Part shown: positions 39,443 through 49,069 of the stretch, piece by piece
Layout: each line of letters opens with the position of its first letter
Position numbering within the stretch: the first letter of the stretch is position 1
DNA from: Catalinimonas niigatensis
GTDB taxonomy: Bacteria; Bacteroidota; Bacteroidia; Cytophagales; Cyclobacteriaceae
DNA length: 64,000 bases
Direction: 5' to 3'
Assembly (NCBI RefSeq): GCF_030506285.1
Contig: NZ_CP119422.1
Coordinates: forward strand, 4,575,501-4,639,500
The notes under the pieces: model-generated
Database searches by the model: none
The model's input: the letters and a program-made list of their open reading frames with translations, nothing else
What the model was told of the DNA's origin: nothing
Position numbers and translations under genes: made by a program

Positions 39443-40450
39443 ATGAAAAGGATAAGTATCACGGATATTGCTCGGGAACTAAATGTAACACCCTCTACTG
39501 TTTCGCGTGCATTGAACGGGGGGCCAAGGATAAGTGATAAGACCCGACAGTTGGTGTTGGATCTTGCCAGAAAGTGGGGCTACCGTCCCAACCCTTTAGC
39601 TAAAGGATTGATTAGCAGAAAAACTTATAATATTGGGCTAATCATCCCGGAATTTACGCATCATTTTTTCAATCAGGTGTTGCGGGGAATTGAGTCTTTT
39701 GCTGTAAGCAAAGGCTACCATCTGGTGATTTGTACATCTGACAATGATTATGAAAAAGAAAAAAAGTCAGTAGAGACTCTTCTGGATTTGAGAGTAGATG
39801 GTTTTCTAGTCGCTCTGGGAAATAATACACAAAAGTTTGATCATTTTCAGGACATTTTATCTTTTGAAGTTCCTTTGGTTTTTATAGATAGAACCTGCGA
39901 GGATATAGAAACACCCTATGTTATCACCAATGATTTTGAAGGTGCTTTCCAAGCTACTGAACACCTGATTTCTTCTGGAAGTAGACAAATTGTCTATATC
40001 CACGGCCCTACTCATATTTCAACTACCTTTAACAGATTAATGGGCTATAGAGAGGCACTCAAGAAATGGAATATTCCTTATTCGGAAGATTTTATCTTGG
40101 ATGGAAGCAATACCAAGACACTATGCGAGAAGCTATCAAAACTATTGAAAAGTAATTCCATTGATGCCGTATTCGCTCACAACGATTATCTGGCTTATGA
40201 AGCATTTAATGTGATTAAACAGCAAGGATTCCAAGTCCCTAAAGACATTTTATTGATGGGATACGCTAACGAGCCTATCGCAGAGCATATGACTCCTTCC
40301 CTCTCTACAGTACAGCAACCAGCTTTTGACATGGGTAAGAAGGCTGCTTGTCTTTTAATTCAACAATTGGAAAGCGGATATATCAATAAAGAACTTTTGA
40401 CTCAATGCATTCCTACCTCATTAGTTATTAGAGACTCCACCTTAAAATAA
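39443..40450 (+). CDS. LacI-family transcriptional regulator
   Basis: 335 residues. The N-terminal helix-turn-helix is ISITDIARELNVTPSTVSRA with the hinge NGGPRISDKTRQLVLDLARK and YRPNPLAKGL. A periplasmic-binding-type sensor domain follows (YNIGLIIPEFTHHFFNQVLRG, GFLVALGNNT, DAVFAHNDYLAYEA, PSLSTVQQPAFDMGK). The start is preceded by a G-rich site (GGGGGG, 7 bp upstream). It is transcribed away from SusC and most likely controls the locus in response to a sugar. Most Bacteroidota glycan loci use hybrid two-component systems or SusR-like proteins, so a LacI here is less common but known. Confidence 0.95.
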   Translation: MKRISITDIARELNVTPSTVSRALNGGPRISDKTRQLVLDLARKWGYRPNPLAKGLISRKTYNIGLIIPEFTHHFFNQVLRGIESFAVSKGYHLVICTSDNDYEKEKKSVETLLDLRVDGFLVALGNNTQKFDHFQDILSFEVPLVFIDRTCEDIETPYVITNDFEGAFQATEHLISSGSRQIVYIHGPTHISTTFNRLMGYREALKKWNIPYSEDFILDGSNTKTLCEKLSKLLKSNSIDAVFAHNDYLAYEAFNVIKQQGFQVPKDILLMGYANEPIAEHMTPSLSTVQQPAFDMGKKAACLLIQQLESGYINKELLTQCIPTSLVIRDSTLK

Positions 40451-40892
40451 AAGCACATTTACTGCTGGAACGTATTTCGTTACGAATACAGGACTTTACT
40501 AAAATAATTTAGTTTGAATTAAAGTTTTATCCTCTTATGATATTGATAACCAAAAGGTTATAAATTTAATAATCCTATGTTTTATACCCTATTGGGCCTT
40601 AAGAAGCGAAAACCTATGAGCCTGCACAAGTAGCTCTTGCGAATAAAGCTGATGTAGGTTTATAGTTTGTCAGAGAAAATTTAACAAACCTACGGGTACT
40701 GTTAAAGATACCACTCCTCTTGGGGTAGATAAGAGTAAACCAAATGTCTAAGTACCTGAACGGAATTAGCATAAATTTCGGTAAAGTTTAAAATCAACAA
40801 ACAATTCTTTATCCACAGTTGCAAAGATTCTATGAAGTAGTTGCGCATAAATAATGAAGTGTTTTTTTTGTAAAAGTTTGACATACAGCACT

Positions 40893-41150
40893 TTATGTTA
40901 TACTTCGGAGTTTGGAGTAAAAAGCACTAGGCGTGGCGACGCCCGGCGTGGCGACGCCCGGCGTGGCGACGCCCGGCGTGGGTCGCAGGTGCTTAACAGC
41001 ATAGAACAAGTGATGAGCCATCAGATAATCAGTAGATTTTACCCATGCCTCCTTCACTTCTTTCCAAAATTGCTCTATAATATTAAGCGGTTCCCCAGGA
41101 TGTGGTGAATAAGGAGGTAAGCGGGCCCCGCCGGGATAAAAGATATACAA
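40893..41150 (-). pseudogene. fragment of an IS630-like DDE transposase
   Basis: The minus frame encodes a C-terminal DDE segment: LPPYSPH and LNIIEQFWKEVKEAW, which in IS630-family proteins read as one piece (LPPYSPxLNPIExxWxxxK) with the third catalytic acid. Here PGEP (41088-41099) splits it, PGGAR (41121-41135) precedes it, and three VATPG units follow. All extra residues come from GC-rich palindromic DNA inserted in frame. The N-terminal ~250 residues are absent. It is a dead fragment; the insertions are described in the findings. Confidence 0.65.
40930..40981. repeat. 15-bp GC-rich tandem repeat
   Basis: GGCGTGGCGACGCCC occurs three times (40930-40944, 40945-40959, 40960-40974) plus a partial copy to 40981. 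Each unit is itself palindromic (GGCGT/ACGCC arms), and its ~87% G+C contrasts with the AT-rich surroundings. Too short and unspaced to be CRISPR. Confidence 0.9.
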
Positions 41151-41441
41151 GCCTCCTTGTCTGATCGGATGATAAAATAAGCTTAAGAAAGCTAATCAAT
41201 AGTAAAAAAGCAGCGAGATAATTCTCGAATTTACAGGCTGAGAAATTAAAGAATCAGAAGTGAAGGATATCAGATATAACGCCTGGATAAATCCCAGAAT
41301 TGGAGATTAGCAAAGGCAGATTATTTAAAAAAAATGGCCGGGTCATGCACAAATGTTGATTGAATCATAAGCGTTTATTTACTGCCGTCACCTCTGATTT
41401 TATTAATCCATCATTAGTGCTTCATTGCTCTTCATTCAAAC

Positions 41442-41834
41442 TTAATTTTTAGTTTTCCTTTTATTAATTTTTAATCTCCAATACATATAAGCTGTGGTGA
41501 TATTCACCGCCACTAATAACCAAAGCAAAGGATGCGTAAAAAAAGCTTCGTAAGTATTCCCATTGGGTATTTCTATAATGGGAACTGTTACCAGCGCATC
41601 TAATACCAGAGCTGTCAATGCCATGATTAAGCCCACTAAAAGACCATTGGCGTTGCCTTTCTTGTAATAGATAGATCCCCCAAAGGCTGCAAAGGGTATG
41701 ATCAGGATAATGGCAATGGCGGCTAGTATAATCGGCGAACCTTTTACCGCAGGTATCATATCTAAAACAGCAAATGTGACAAGCACGCAAAGCCATACAA
41801 CCGCTCCTGCTAAAACTGCTCTGACTAGATTCAT
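41442..41834 (-). CDS. small membrane protein (four TM segments)
   Basis: 130 residues with four hydrophobic spans (LAGAVVWLCVLVTFAVLDMI, IILAAIAIILIIPFAAFGG, LLVGLIMALTALVLDALVTV, HPLLWLLVAVNITTAYMYW) and a basic tail. It resembles DUF5367-type proteins. It follows the NmrA-like gene by 3 bp, so it belongs to that operon. Function unknown. Confidence 0.75.
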   Translation of the reverse strand: MNLVRAVLAGAVVWLCVLVTFAVLDMIPAVKGSPIILAAIAIILIIPFAAFGGSIYYKKGNANGLLVGLIMALTALVLDALVTVPIIEIPNGNTYEAFFTHPLLWLLVAVNITTAYMYWRLKINKRKTKN

Positions 41835-41837
41835 GAT

Positions 41838-42713
41838 TTAAATTTTTGTTATCTGACCTTGATTTACAGCTTGCTTGTGGGTAGCGGAATTCCATATCCC
41901 TGTAGCAGCTATTTCTTTTACATATGCGGTAAAATCTTTTGCTTTTCTGCCCAGTACCTTTTGTACATCTTCTGTTACACTGGCATTTCTTCCATCTAAA
42001 ACTTCTGAAAAAAGATAGTTGAATAGCCAAATATGATCTTCAGGCAATTGGTATTGCCTTAGCAGCGCTACATTTTCCTCCAGCGTAAGCGACTGAAAAA
42101 CTATGTTGTTTCCGGTCGCTTTGGCTATTTGGTCAATGGCTTGTGGGAAGGTCAACAGGCTTGGGCCTGTGAGTTCATAAATTTGCCCGTTGTGTTTGTC
42201 ATCCGTCAAAGCCTCCACTACTACATCGGCTATATCGTCTGCATCTATGAATGGCTCTAACGCTTCGGCTCTCGGCAATGCTACCTGTCCTGAAAGGATG
42301 GGTTCAAGAAATATACTCTCACTAAAATTCTGATTGAACCAACTTGCCCTGACGATCGTCCAGTTTTTAACAGTGTCCATCACTATCTTTTCACTGACCT
42401 GCGCTTCTGTTTCTCCTCTGCCGGAAAGCAGTACAATTTTCTGAATGCCACTATTGGTTCCCAGGGTTGCAAATTTTTGAATAGTCTCTGCTGCTGTTGG
42501 GATAGCCAAATCAGGCTGGAAAGTTACGTAGACAGCATCTACCCCGGCGATAGCAGCAGGCCAGGTGTCAGGATTTTCCCAGTCAAAGGGAGGGGTTTCA
42601 CTTCTTGAGCCAATACGGATATTTTTATATCCGATGTTGAGCAGCCTTTCTGCTACTCTACGACCTGTTTTTCCCTTTCCTCCGATAAGCAAGATGGTTT
42701 GTTCTTTCATCAT
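41838..42713 (-). CDS. NmrA-like NAD(P)-binding protein
   Basis: 292 residues from ATG at 42713 (Met-Met-Lys); the upstream frame extension is not conserved. Atypical SDR of the NmrA group: ILLIGGKGKTGRRVAERL dinucleotide loop, GVDAVYVTF, KIVLLSGRGETEAQVSE, IVRASWFNQNFSES, and FIDADDIADVVVEAL. The catalytic Tyr-x-x-x-Lys is absent, as in the family, which often senses redox cofactors or reduces quinones and ergot-type precursors. Operon with AraC upstream and a membrane protein downstream. Likely a stress or aromatic response unit. Confidence 0.85.
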   Translation of the reverse strand: MMKEQTILLIGGKGKTGRRVAERLLNIGYKNIRIGSRSETPPFDWENPDTWPAAIAGVDAVYVTFQPDLAIPTAAETIQKFATLGTNSGIQKIVLLSGRGETEAQVSEKIVMDTVKNWTIVRASWFNQNFSESIFLEPILSGQVALPRAEALEPFIDADDIADVVVEALTDDKHNGQIYELTGPSLLTFPQAIDQIAKATGNNIVFQSLTLEENVALLRQYQLPEDHIWLFNYLFSEVLDGRNASVTEDVQKVLGRKAKDFTAYVKEIAATGIWNSATHKQAVNQGQITKI

Positions 42714-42785
42714 TCTTTTTTTTATGTGTGAAATTGACCGTGTAAAAATGCACGTATCTATCCACAAGCATTTGTTTGAAAAGAA

Positions 42786-43664
42786 TTATGATTTGTTTGA
42801 AAAGAACTGCTTTTTCACTTCCGCAGGACGGAAACCAAATTTTTGATAGAAGGCATTGGAAAAACTGCTCAAACTTTCGTAGCCGACCAACCAGGCGGTT
42901 TCCTGCACACCCATTTCTGTCTGGCTTAACAATTCGTATGCCTTACTGAGTCGTTCTTCTTGCAGAAACTTAAACACCGGGACACCAAAAAGCTCTTTGA
43001 ATTTCTTTTTGAGCTTGTTATTGTTTAAACCAATCAATTTGGACAATTCATTCAATGTAGGCGGATTGGAGATATTACTTGTGATAATATCTCTGGCTTG
43101 CAAAATTTTGTCCCGTTCACAAGAATCAACAGGATTACCTTTCCCTGTTTCCAGGTATGCAAAAAAGTGAGACAGTAATTCATTGACTTGACTTTTTAGA
43201 AACAACAGTCTGGTATTTCCCTTGTACTGGGTGGTCATTATTTTGTGAACAGCCTTCTGCATGTCAGGAGTCATATAAAAGCGCGGGCCTTCTACAAAGT
43301 TCTCTTGAGGATGGATGAGCTCTGGCAAATATTCGGTAAAAACCTCATACTCTGGTTGGGGAAGGGTATGCAGATTTTTAAGTTTTGTAAAAACACTTAC
43401 GGATTGAAGCACTTTATCAGGTGCTATTTTGTGGGAGAACATTACTTTGCTGTTGCCAAAAAAGGAGATGGCTAGGCCAGTGGTATTTGTGGCAATTTTA
43501 GTCGTGTTCTTATATTTAATTTCCAGTTCAACATTTCCGGAACCGTAGAAAGCAAATCCAACAGCATCGCCATCAATTTCACAGGTTTGGATGATCGTTT
43601 TTGGAGCATTTGATTGCTCAACCAAAACTATGAAGTCTTTAACTTCTATAATATCTGTTGTCAT
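42786..43664 (-). CDS. AraC-family transcriptional regulator
   Basis: 292 residues. The C-terminal ~100 residues hold the double helix-turn-helix (PTLNELSKLIGLNNNKLKKK, GVQETAWLVGYESLSSFSNA, FGFRPAEVKK). The N-terminal ~180 residues are a non-cupin beta-rich sensor domain (VGFAFYGSGNVELEIKY). It is first in the operon with the NmrA-like and membrane-protein genes and probably controls them. Ligand unknown. Confidence 0.9.
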   Translation of the reverse strand: MTTDIIEVKDFIVLVEQSNAPKTIIQTCEIDGDAVGFAFYGSGNVELEIKYKNTTKIATNTTGLAISFFGNSKVMFSHKIAPDKVLQSVSVFTKLKNLHTLPQPEYEVFTEYLPELIHPQENFVEGPRFYMTPDMQKAVHKIMTTQYKGNTRLLFLKSQVNELLSHFFAYLETGKGNPVDSCERDKILQARDIITSNISNPPTLNELSKLIGLNNNKLKKKFKELFGVPVFKFLQEERLSKAYELLSQTEMGVQETAWLVGYESLSSFSNAFYQKFGFRPAEVKKQFFSNKS

Positions 43665-44182
43665 TATTTACATTTCTGATTCTCAACTGTTTTAATGCCA
43701 CACAAGAGCAACAGTAGGCGCTGCAAGGCCATCGGCCGAGTCTAGAAGCTATGGTAATTGTTAGATACATGTGCTGTGTAAATTTGCTGTTATCGAGCCT
43801 GAAAAGTCAAATAACTCACTTAATTGTTAAACAGTGAATATCCTGTCTAGGTTTACCATGAATATAGTTTATAATTCATAACCTATTGCAGAAAGCTATA
43901 GTAAAAGTACCAAAATCAGGTAGTGGTAAAGAACATATGGTATGAATAAAGAATCGCGCCATATTAGATGCTAAGGTTGGTATATAGCATTCTAAGCCAC
44001 ACTGGGAGGGATTATAGTAAGAAAGCACAGTTGCTTAATCTTTCACTCGTAAATTGCCATTACCCGGATGGCATAGTAAGCTCTTTTTTTACTCAAGATC
44101 TGACTTGCTTTGATAAGCAGTGAAGCCACACTTACCTATGTTGTAAATACAGTTTATTGCTTAACCTAAAATCCATACAGTT
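43665..44182. other. intergenic region, nothing recognised
   Basis: 518 bp between the minus AraC and minus histidine kinase genes. No conserved frame, repeat or clear promoter was seen. Confidence 0.4.
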
Positions 44183-45307
44183 TTAACTGTTGGGAAGCTT
44201 AATGGAAAAAGTAGTTCCTTCTACGGATGAGCTTGTCAAATCTAACTTACCGTCGTGAGCTTCTACAATACCTTTTACCAACGATAAGCCAATACCCCAT
44301 CCCTTCTGGTAGGACTGATTATCAATACGATAGTAACGGGTAAAGATTTTTGCCTGCTGATCTATGGGAATAGGATTACCATAGTTGTGAACGGATAATT
44401 CTATATAATCACCATCTTTACGCTGACATTTCACAGTGATCGTTGACTCTTTGTCCCCATACTTAATGGCGTTCTGTAAGAGATTATCTATGGCTTGTCG
44501 TAATGCCTTGCAATCATAGTTTCCTTCTAAAGATCCTTGCGCGTCTTCTAAAAGAATGGTACCGCTATATAGGAGCGTAAATTCTTCTACCAATGTCTGC
44601 ATTTCTTTGCTTAAGTCACACTTTTGGCGGTGGATAGGAAGCTTACCTCCTGACTTGATTAAATTGACATCCAACAGGTTCCCAATTAAGCGATCAGCTT
44701 TGGTGATATTTAGCTGAATAGCATTGAGATGCTTGAGATAGATAGGATCGGAAGAAAGTTTAACTTTTATTAGCTCGAGCATATTGTGGGTATTGGATAA
44801 GGGGCTGCGAAGATCATGGGTTAATGTGCCAATAAAATCATCTCGCAGTTGCCCCTCTTCTCTCAACTCATTGGCAAGGTCTTCTGCATGATGTTTTGCC
44901 TCTATTTCTTCTTCTTGTCGTATCTCATAAAAAGCCTGGGAAGCATGCTCAATGGCATAGGCGACCGCAGTAAGTATTTTATTTCTTTCTTTAGGCAAAA
45001 TAGATCCTTCCTTATCGATGATGGCAAAGATAACCTGCTGTAGCAGGTAATATTCTTTTATCACGTGAGAGAGCTTATATCCTTGGACGGTTGCCCTTAA
45101 TCTGCCATGATCTATACTTTCATGAAGCGATTCTTTTGGTGTTGTTTCATCCAGAATAGTGATAATTTCTTCCAATAGATCAGGCACGTCATTTCTTAAA
45201 GCTGGCGTGGATTGCCCTTTAGCCGCAGGAATCTGTTCTTTAACTATTGCTAACCATTGCTTTAGAATTAACTCCTTGTTTTGTTGAATAATACTAAATA
45301 CCTGCAT
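44183..45307 (-). CDS. orphan cytosolic sensor histidine kinase
   Basis: 374 residues, no TM segment. The N-terminal ~135 residues are an alpha-helical RsbRD-like sensor (ILKQWLAIVKEQIPAA, FYEIRQEEEIEAKHHA coiled end). The H-box is FIGTLTHDLRSPLSNTHN, the N-box LRQAIDNLLQNAIKYGDKE and the G-box QKGWGIGLSLVKGIVEAHDG. No response regulator is adjacent, so its partner is elsewhere. Input may be stress or light through the N-terminal bundle (inference). Confidence 0.9.
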   Translation of the reverse strand: MQVFSIIQQNKELILKQWLAIVKEQIPAAKGQSTPALRNDVPDLLEEIITILDETTPKESLHESIDHGRLRATVQGYKLSHVIKEYYLLQQVIFAIIDKEGSILPKERNKILTAVAYAIEHASQAFYEIRQEEEIEAKHHAEDLANELREEGQLRDDFIGTLTHDLRSPLSNTHNMLELIKVKLSSDPIYLKHLNAIQLNITKADRLIGNLLDVNLIKSGGKLPIHRQKCDLSKEMQTLVEEFTLLYSGTILLEDAQGSLEGNYDCKALRQAIDNLLQNAIKYGDKESTITVKCQRKDGDYIELSVHNYGNPIPIDQQAKIFTRYYRIDNQSYQKGWGIGLSLVKGIVEAHDGKLDLTSSSVEGTTFSIKLPNS

Positions 45308-45533
45308 CTGTATCTTAAAAATGTATGGATGAATAGGATAAAACCAAAAAATAAGGTAGAACTGGCAATAGTAATACTAAACTTTTAGCAAAAATGATTT
45401 GAGTGTTTACTATCTTATGTTCCTAAAAATTGTAGGCATATTATGTGCTAATGTGGAATAATCCTACTCTACACATTAGTTATTTCTAATATTTGCACTT
45501 TTATGAGAATTATTCAGAAAATATACGAATGAT

Positions 45534-46223
45534 TTATGCTTCCCTATGGGTTACGACCTTGCTCCAGCTTGCGCCTTTGTCATAAGAAAGGAAAACGCCG
45601 CCATAAGCCACTTCACTTCCCAACAACTGATAATACACAGGTAATATCAAAGTACCATCAGCCACTTCTCTGATGGGAGCCGAGCAAAACCAATGTTCCT
45701 CACCAGAAACAATAAGCTGGGTTTCAGTATTCCAGTTTATTCCATTGTCAAAAGACCTGAGAATATGAATACCTTTTGGTAGGAGTTCTTTGCTTCCTTC
45801 GTGAAGTTCCAGGGAAAAGAAACTAAGTGCCAGCGTGCCATCGCTCAATTGACCGATATGCGGATCACGATTATCATAGAAATCATCATAAATCACTTCG
45901 GGGTCGCTCCATGTTTTACCTTCATCTGTAGAACGAACCAGGCAAATTCTGCCTGCCTTGGGATATTTATCATTAGGATAAGTCACATGATCCTCACCAG
46001 CATAAAATACAGTAACAATATCTCCATTTTGCAGACGGCAAGCATCCGGAAAAGCCTGATATTCACCCGCAGCTTCTCCTTTGGAAATGATCTGATACAA
46101 AGTAGTGTCCGAAAATACTTCCCACCGCTTTGCTATATTGTTGTCATTTCCGGCAAAAGAGACGCAGCAGCTTATCGCATAACTTATAGAAAGCAGGAAC
46201 AGGAGCCGGTTTACTTTTTTCAT
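45534..46223 (-). CDS. sialidase-like (BNR repeat) protein, short or truncated
   Basis: 229 residues with signal peptide (MKKVNRLLFLLSISYAISCC). Three Asp-box motifs of the sialidase propeller are visible: STDEGKTWSDPE, SFDNGINWNTET and SYDKGASWSKV. The frame ends right after the third blade (VVTHREA), while exo-sialidase family proteins usually run to ~350-400 residues with five or six blades. The 226 bp downstream has no continuation in any frame that I could see, so a 3' deletion is likely. It may be a non-functional relic. Confidence 0.65.
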   Translation of the reverse strand: MKKVNRLLFLLSISYAISCCVSFAGNDNNIAKRWEVFSDTTLYQIISKGEAAGEYQAFPDACRLQNGDIVTVFYAGEDHVTYPNDKYPKAGRICLVRSTDEGKTWSDPEVIYDDFYDNRDPHIGQLSDGTLALSFFSLELHEGSKELLPKGIHILRSFDNGINWNTETQLIVSGEEHWFCSAPIREVADGTLILPVYYQLLGSEVAYGGVFLSYDKGASWSKVVTHREA

Positions 46224-46280
46224 GAATTATTGTAGCAAAAGTATTTGTTACTGAGAGAGTTCATCCAACCCTCATCTCCT

Positions 46281-47573
46281 CTAATCATCTATTGCCTGAC
46301 CTGTCAGTAGACGAAATTTCCAGCCGGTTTGATCGTTAGTAGGCCCTTGCGTTTGCTTCATAATGATGCCGATTAGATCTTCTTCAGGATCAGCAAAATA
46401 CTGCGTATTGAAATAGCCGCCCCAGTCAAAAGTGCCGACGCTGCCACTACCACCTTTTGCCTGACCTTCTTCAGTAAGTACCCCAAAGGCAAGCCCATAG
46501 TGGCGGCCGGTGCCTGCCCACAAATCACCGATCTGGTTGCCCATTATAGATTGTATGGTAGTGCGACTGAGGATGCGCACGCCATTTAGTTCACCTTCGT
46601 TGAGATACATTTGAAGAAAAGTCGCATAATCTTTGGTGGTGCTGGAAAGCCCTGCTCCTCCTGAGAAGAAGGTTTTAGCACCTTTTACAGGATACTGAGG
46701 GTCATAAAAGGTGACCGGATAGGTAGTCCAACGCTCTCCTTCTTTTCTTTGTACCGCTACCAGACGACTGGCCTTGTTTTCAGGCAGGTAAAACCAGGTA
46801 TCCTCCATGCCCAGCGGATCAAAGAGACGCTCACGTAGAAACTGATCAAAAGGCATTCCTGAGATGACTTCTATAAAATAACCCAGCACATCCAGTCCTT
46901 CGCTATAGGTATAGGCATCGCCGGGATTATGATGAAGTGGGAGCGTGGCCAGTCGCTTTACACTCTGTTCTATGCTAATGTCTTCGGTAGTAAACAGGTC
47001 CATGACACCCGCTTTCTGGTACATCATTTTAAAACGTTCATCACCGTCAATCATACCATAACCCAAGCCTGAAGTGTGGGTGAGCAGATGGCGGATGGTG
47101 ATCTCTCTGGAGGCAGGTTCGGTAGTAAAAGTAGTGTCGCTGTATTTAAAACTTTTCAGTAGCTGAGGCTCTTTGAATTCGGGGATGTATTTGGAGATAG
47201 GATCATCCAACTGGAAGTGGCCTTCTTCCCAGAGCATCATGACAGCAGTAGAAGTAATCGCCTTGCTTTGGGAAGCAATACGAAAAATATCGTCCTTTTT
47301 CATTGCTCGGCCCGATGGGCTATCTGCCATACCAAAGGCTTTATGGTACACGATCTTCCCTTTGCGGGCTACCAGCGCCACAATGCCTGGCACATTACCC
47401 TCTTTCACAGCTTGCTGACACATGGCATCTATCCTGGCCAGACGTTCCGCTGACATGCCAACGCTGGCAGGTGAGGCTTCGGAAAGAGGAGGGGATTTTT
47501 GCAGGGATTTGGTTTGAGCACTTGCCGTAAAAGCAAGGAAAAAGCATAGTACAAGAAATAGGTTGTGTTTCAT
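46281..47573 (-). CDS. beta-lactamase-fold serine hydrolase (class C / family VIII esterase-like)
   Basis: 430 residues. Signal peptide ending TASAQ. Nucleophile motif S101-Q-S-K104 in FRIASQSKAI, then the general-base Tyr in AYTYSEGLDVLG and the third motif region near FDWGGYFNTQYF, where a strict KTG is missing. Such proteins are esterases, D-aminopeptidases or transpeptidase-like enzymes rather than drug-resistance enzymes. They occur in glycan loci as deacetylases. A single gene; the substrate cannot be told. Confidence 0.88.
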   Translation of the reverse strand: MKHNLFLVLCFFLAFTASAQTKSLQKSPPLSEASPASVGMSAERLARIDAMCQQAVKEGNVPGIVALVARKGKIVYHKAFGMADSPSGRAMKKDDIFRIASQSKAITSTAVMMLWEEGHFQLDDPISKYIPEFKEPQLLKSFKYSDTTFTTEPASREITIRHLLTHTSGLGYGMIDGDERFKMMYQKAGVMDLFTTEDISIEQSVKRLATLPLHHNPGDAYTYSEGLDVLGYFIEVISGMPFDQFLRERLFDPLGMEDTWFYLPENKASRLVAVQRKEGERWTTYPVTFYDPQYPVKGAKTFFSGGAGLSSTTKDYATFLQMYLNEGELNGVRILSRTTIQSIMGNQIGDLWAGTGRHYGLAFGVLTEEGQAKGGSGSVGTFDWGGYFNTQYFADPEEDLIGIIMKQTQGPTNDQTGWKFRLLTGQAIDD

Positions 47574-48011
47574 TAGTCCAGGTTGTTTTAAAAACCTTAA
47601 AATATTAAAATTTCAGAGATGTCTTCCCTTTTTATTCACAAAACTAGCAAGTCTTAAGAAAACAGGCAGGTTATAATCGCTTCTGTTTAAAGAATATTTT
47701 CGACAGAGGTGAATATCAGATTATTGCTGCAAGATACACTTAGAGATTGAGGGATAATGTGGGGATATGAGCTAATTTAGGAATTATAGCAAGGCATTTC
47801 TCACATAAATATGCATTATTACCCACAAATTCTGAAAAAGATATAATTATGCATTACTAATGAAAGGTAATATTTACGAATTAAAGGATGTACCAAAAAA
47901 TAAAAAAAATAACTAAGGAAAATTCATCACTAAGCTTTTAGAAGCGCTTATATTTATATATTTGCAGCAAAACAATTTCAATTATATTTCTTACTTATAT
48001 AATAGTAAACA
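47574..48011. other. divergent intergenic region with promoter
   Basis: 438 bp of AT-rich DNA between the minus serine hydrolase and the + lipoprotein gene. The TATATTTG box at 47957-47964 serves the + gene. No gene was seen. Confidence 0.5.
47942..47964 (+). promoter_or_regulatory. promoter with AAGCGCTT palindrome
   Basis: A perfect -7 box TATATTTG (47957-47964), 48 bp before the ATG at 48012, with the palindrome AAGCGCTT (47942-47949) directly upstream where a -33 region and regulator site would lie. No clean TTTG -33 is present. Confidence 0.55.
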
Positions 48012-48980
48012 ATGAAAACATATTTGCCCTTTAAAGCGATCTTCAGTATTCTCGTTATGGTAGCATTACTTATTACTGCCTGTGAAGATGACGAGGTAAC
48101 GACCTTTGAGCCTACCGAACTAATGATCATTGGTCCTGAGGAAGTGTCTCCCGGGGATACAGCTACCTATATCGCTGATCGTTACGAAAACGAAACTTAT
48201 TCCTGGACAGTACCAGCAGGCGCAACCCTTACCAGTGGCGACGGCACTCCGGTTGTTACAGTTACTTTCACTGCCGCGGGGAGTGGCGACATTTCCGTAG
48301 CCGCTCGTGGAATCGAGGGTTCCAAGACAGTAGATGTAGTCACCGCCGCTCCTATGGCAAGTATAGCACTGGATAGTGGAGTAGTGTTGACCGAAGGTGG
48401 AACTGCCAATGTACTGATCACTTTTGACCAGGATATTGCCGTTGATCCTGAAGTAAGTCTTGTGCCGGCTGAAGGAGTGTCAGGCAGTACCGTCAGTGCG
48501 CTAGAAAAGGTAGACGATCGTACTTTTAGGGTAAGTTATACCGCCGGAGCAGGTGATGGTACAGATCAGATCAGCATAGAGCAGGCAGTTACTTCTGTGT
48601 TTTTCGGTTCTGTCGCGATGGATACGGTCCTTACCTTTGATGGGTACATGGTAGATAATACCGCTGCGACTGGTGAGCTATCATCTTCTCAAACTCCGGT
48701 AAGTGATGACATGATGGTTACCCTATCGGCAATCTTTAGCGAAACGCTCAGCACCTCCGACACTGTGAAGGTATCTATCAATGGCGTCACAACTGATGCT
48801 GCCTACGTTACCAATGCAAACATGACTACGGAGGATGGCATTACCTGGATATACGCATTTCAGCCTGAAGGAGGAGCAAATGAGTTGGCCTCTGTCTCAG
48901 TCAGTAACCTTCCAGCCGATTTGGCAGGCAATCCGACGGAAGCCGTGGAACCGATCATTATCCAGCTCAAGAACGATTAA
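48012..48980 (+). CDS. surface lipoprotein with Ig-like domains
   Basis: 322 residues. Lipoprotein signal ending ALLITAC (Cys24) followed by EDDE, an acidic run linked to surface display. Domain 1 (about 32-110) is PKD-like (YSWTVPAGATL, VTVTFTAAGSGDISVAARG), then two Ig-like domains rich in Thr and Val (GTANVLITFDQDIAVDPEV, GVTTDAAYVTNANMTTEDG). No catalytic motif. It may bind glycan or protein at the surface. Own promoter and terminator. Confidence 0.75.
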   Translation: MKTYLPFKAIFSILVMVALLITACEDDEVTTFEPTELMIIGPEEVSPGDTATYIADRYENETYSWTVPAGATLTSGDGTPVVTVTFTAAGSGDISVAARGIEGSKTVDVVTAAPMASIALDSGVVLTEGGTANVLITFDQDIAVDPEVSLVPAEGVSGSTVSALEKVDDRTFRVSYTAGAGDGTDQISIEQAVTSVFFGSVAMDTVLTFDGYMVDNTAATGELSSSQTPVSDDMMVTLSAIFSETLSTSDTVKVSINGVTTDAAYVTNANMTTEDGITWIYAFQPEGGANELASVSVSNLPADLAGNPTEAVEPIIIQLKND

Positions 48981-48995
48981 ATTGAAAATTGATTG

Positions 48996-49043
48996 AAGGA
49001 AGCCGACGGCATGAAATTAAAAACATGCTAAAACGGCTTCCTT
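48996..49043 (+). repeat. nested inverted repeat after the lipoprotein gene
   Basis: AAGGAAGCCG (48996-49005) is exactly complementary to CGGCTTCCTT (49034-49043), with a second GCATG/CATGC pair inside. It could stabilise the 3' end; a T-rich tail is missing, so the next hairpin is the better terminator. Confidence 0.6.
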
Positions 49044-49069
49044 AATAAGGTTGTAAAGACCTCTATCCC

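Larger units (their letters stand above)
40451..41441. other. degraded region with transposase fragment and GC-rich repeats
   Basis: 990 bp with no intact gene. It holds an IS630-like 3' fragment (40893-41150, minus) and a short GC-rich tandem repeat (40930-40981). The rest is AT-rich with frequent stops; nothing else was recognised. Confidence 0.6.

Noticed and set aside
40930-40981. Possible CRISPR array
   Set aside because: Repeats are directly adjacent, 15 bp, without spacers.
41464-42030. Minus-strand 188-codon open frame across the NmrA-like and membrane-protein genes
   Set aside because: It runs in another frame over two well supported genes, has Cys/Ser/Arg-rich noise-like composition and no family motif.
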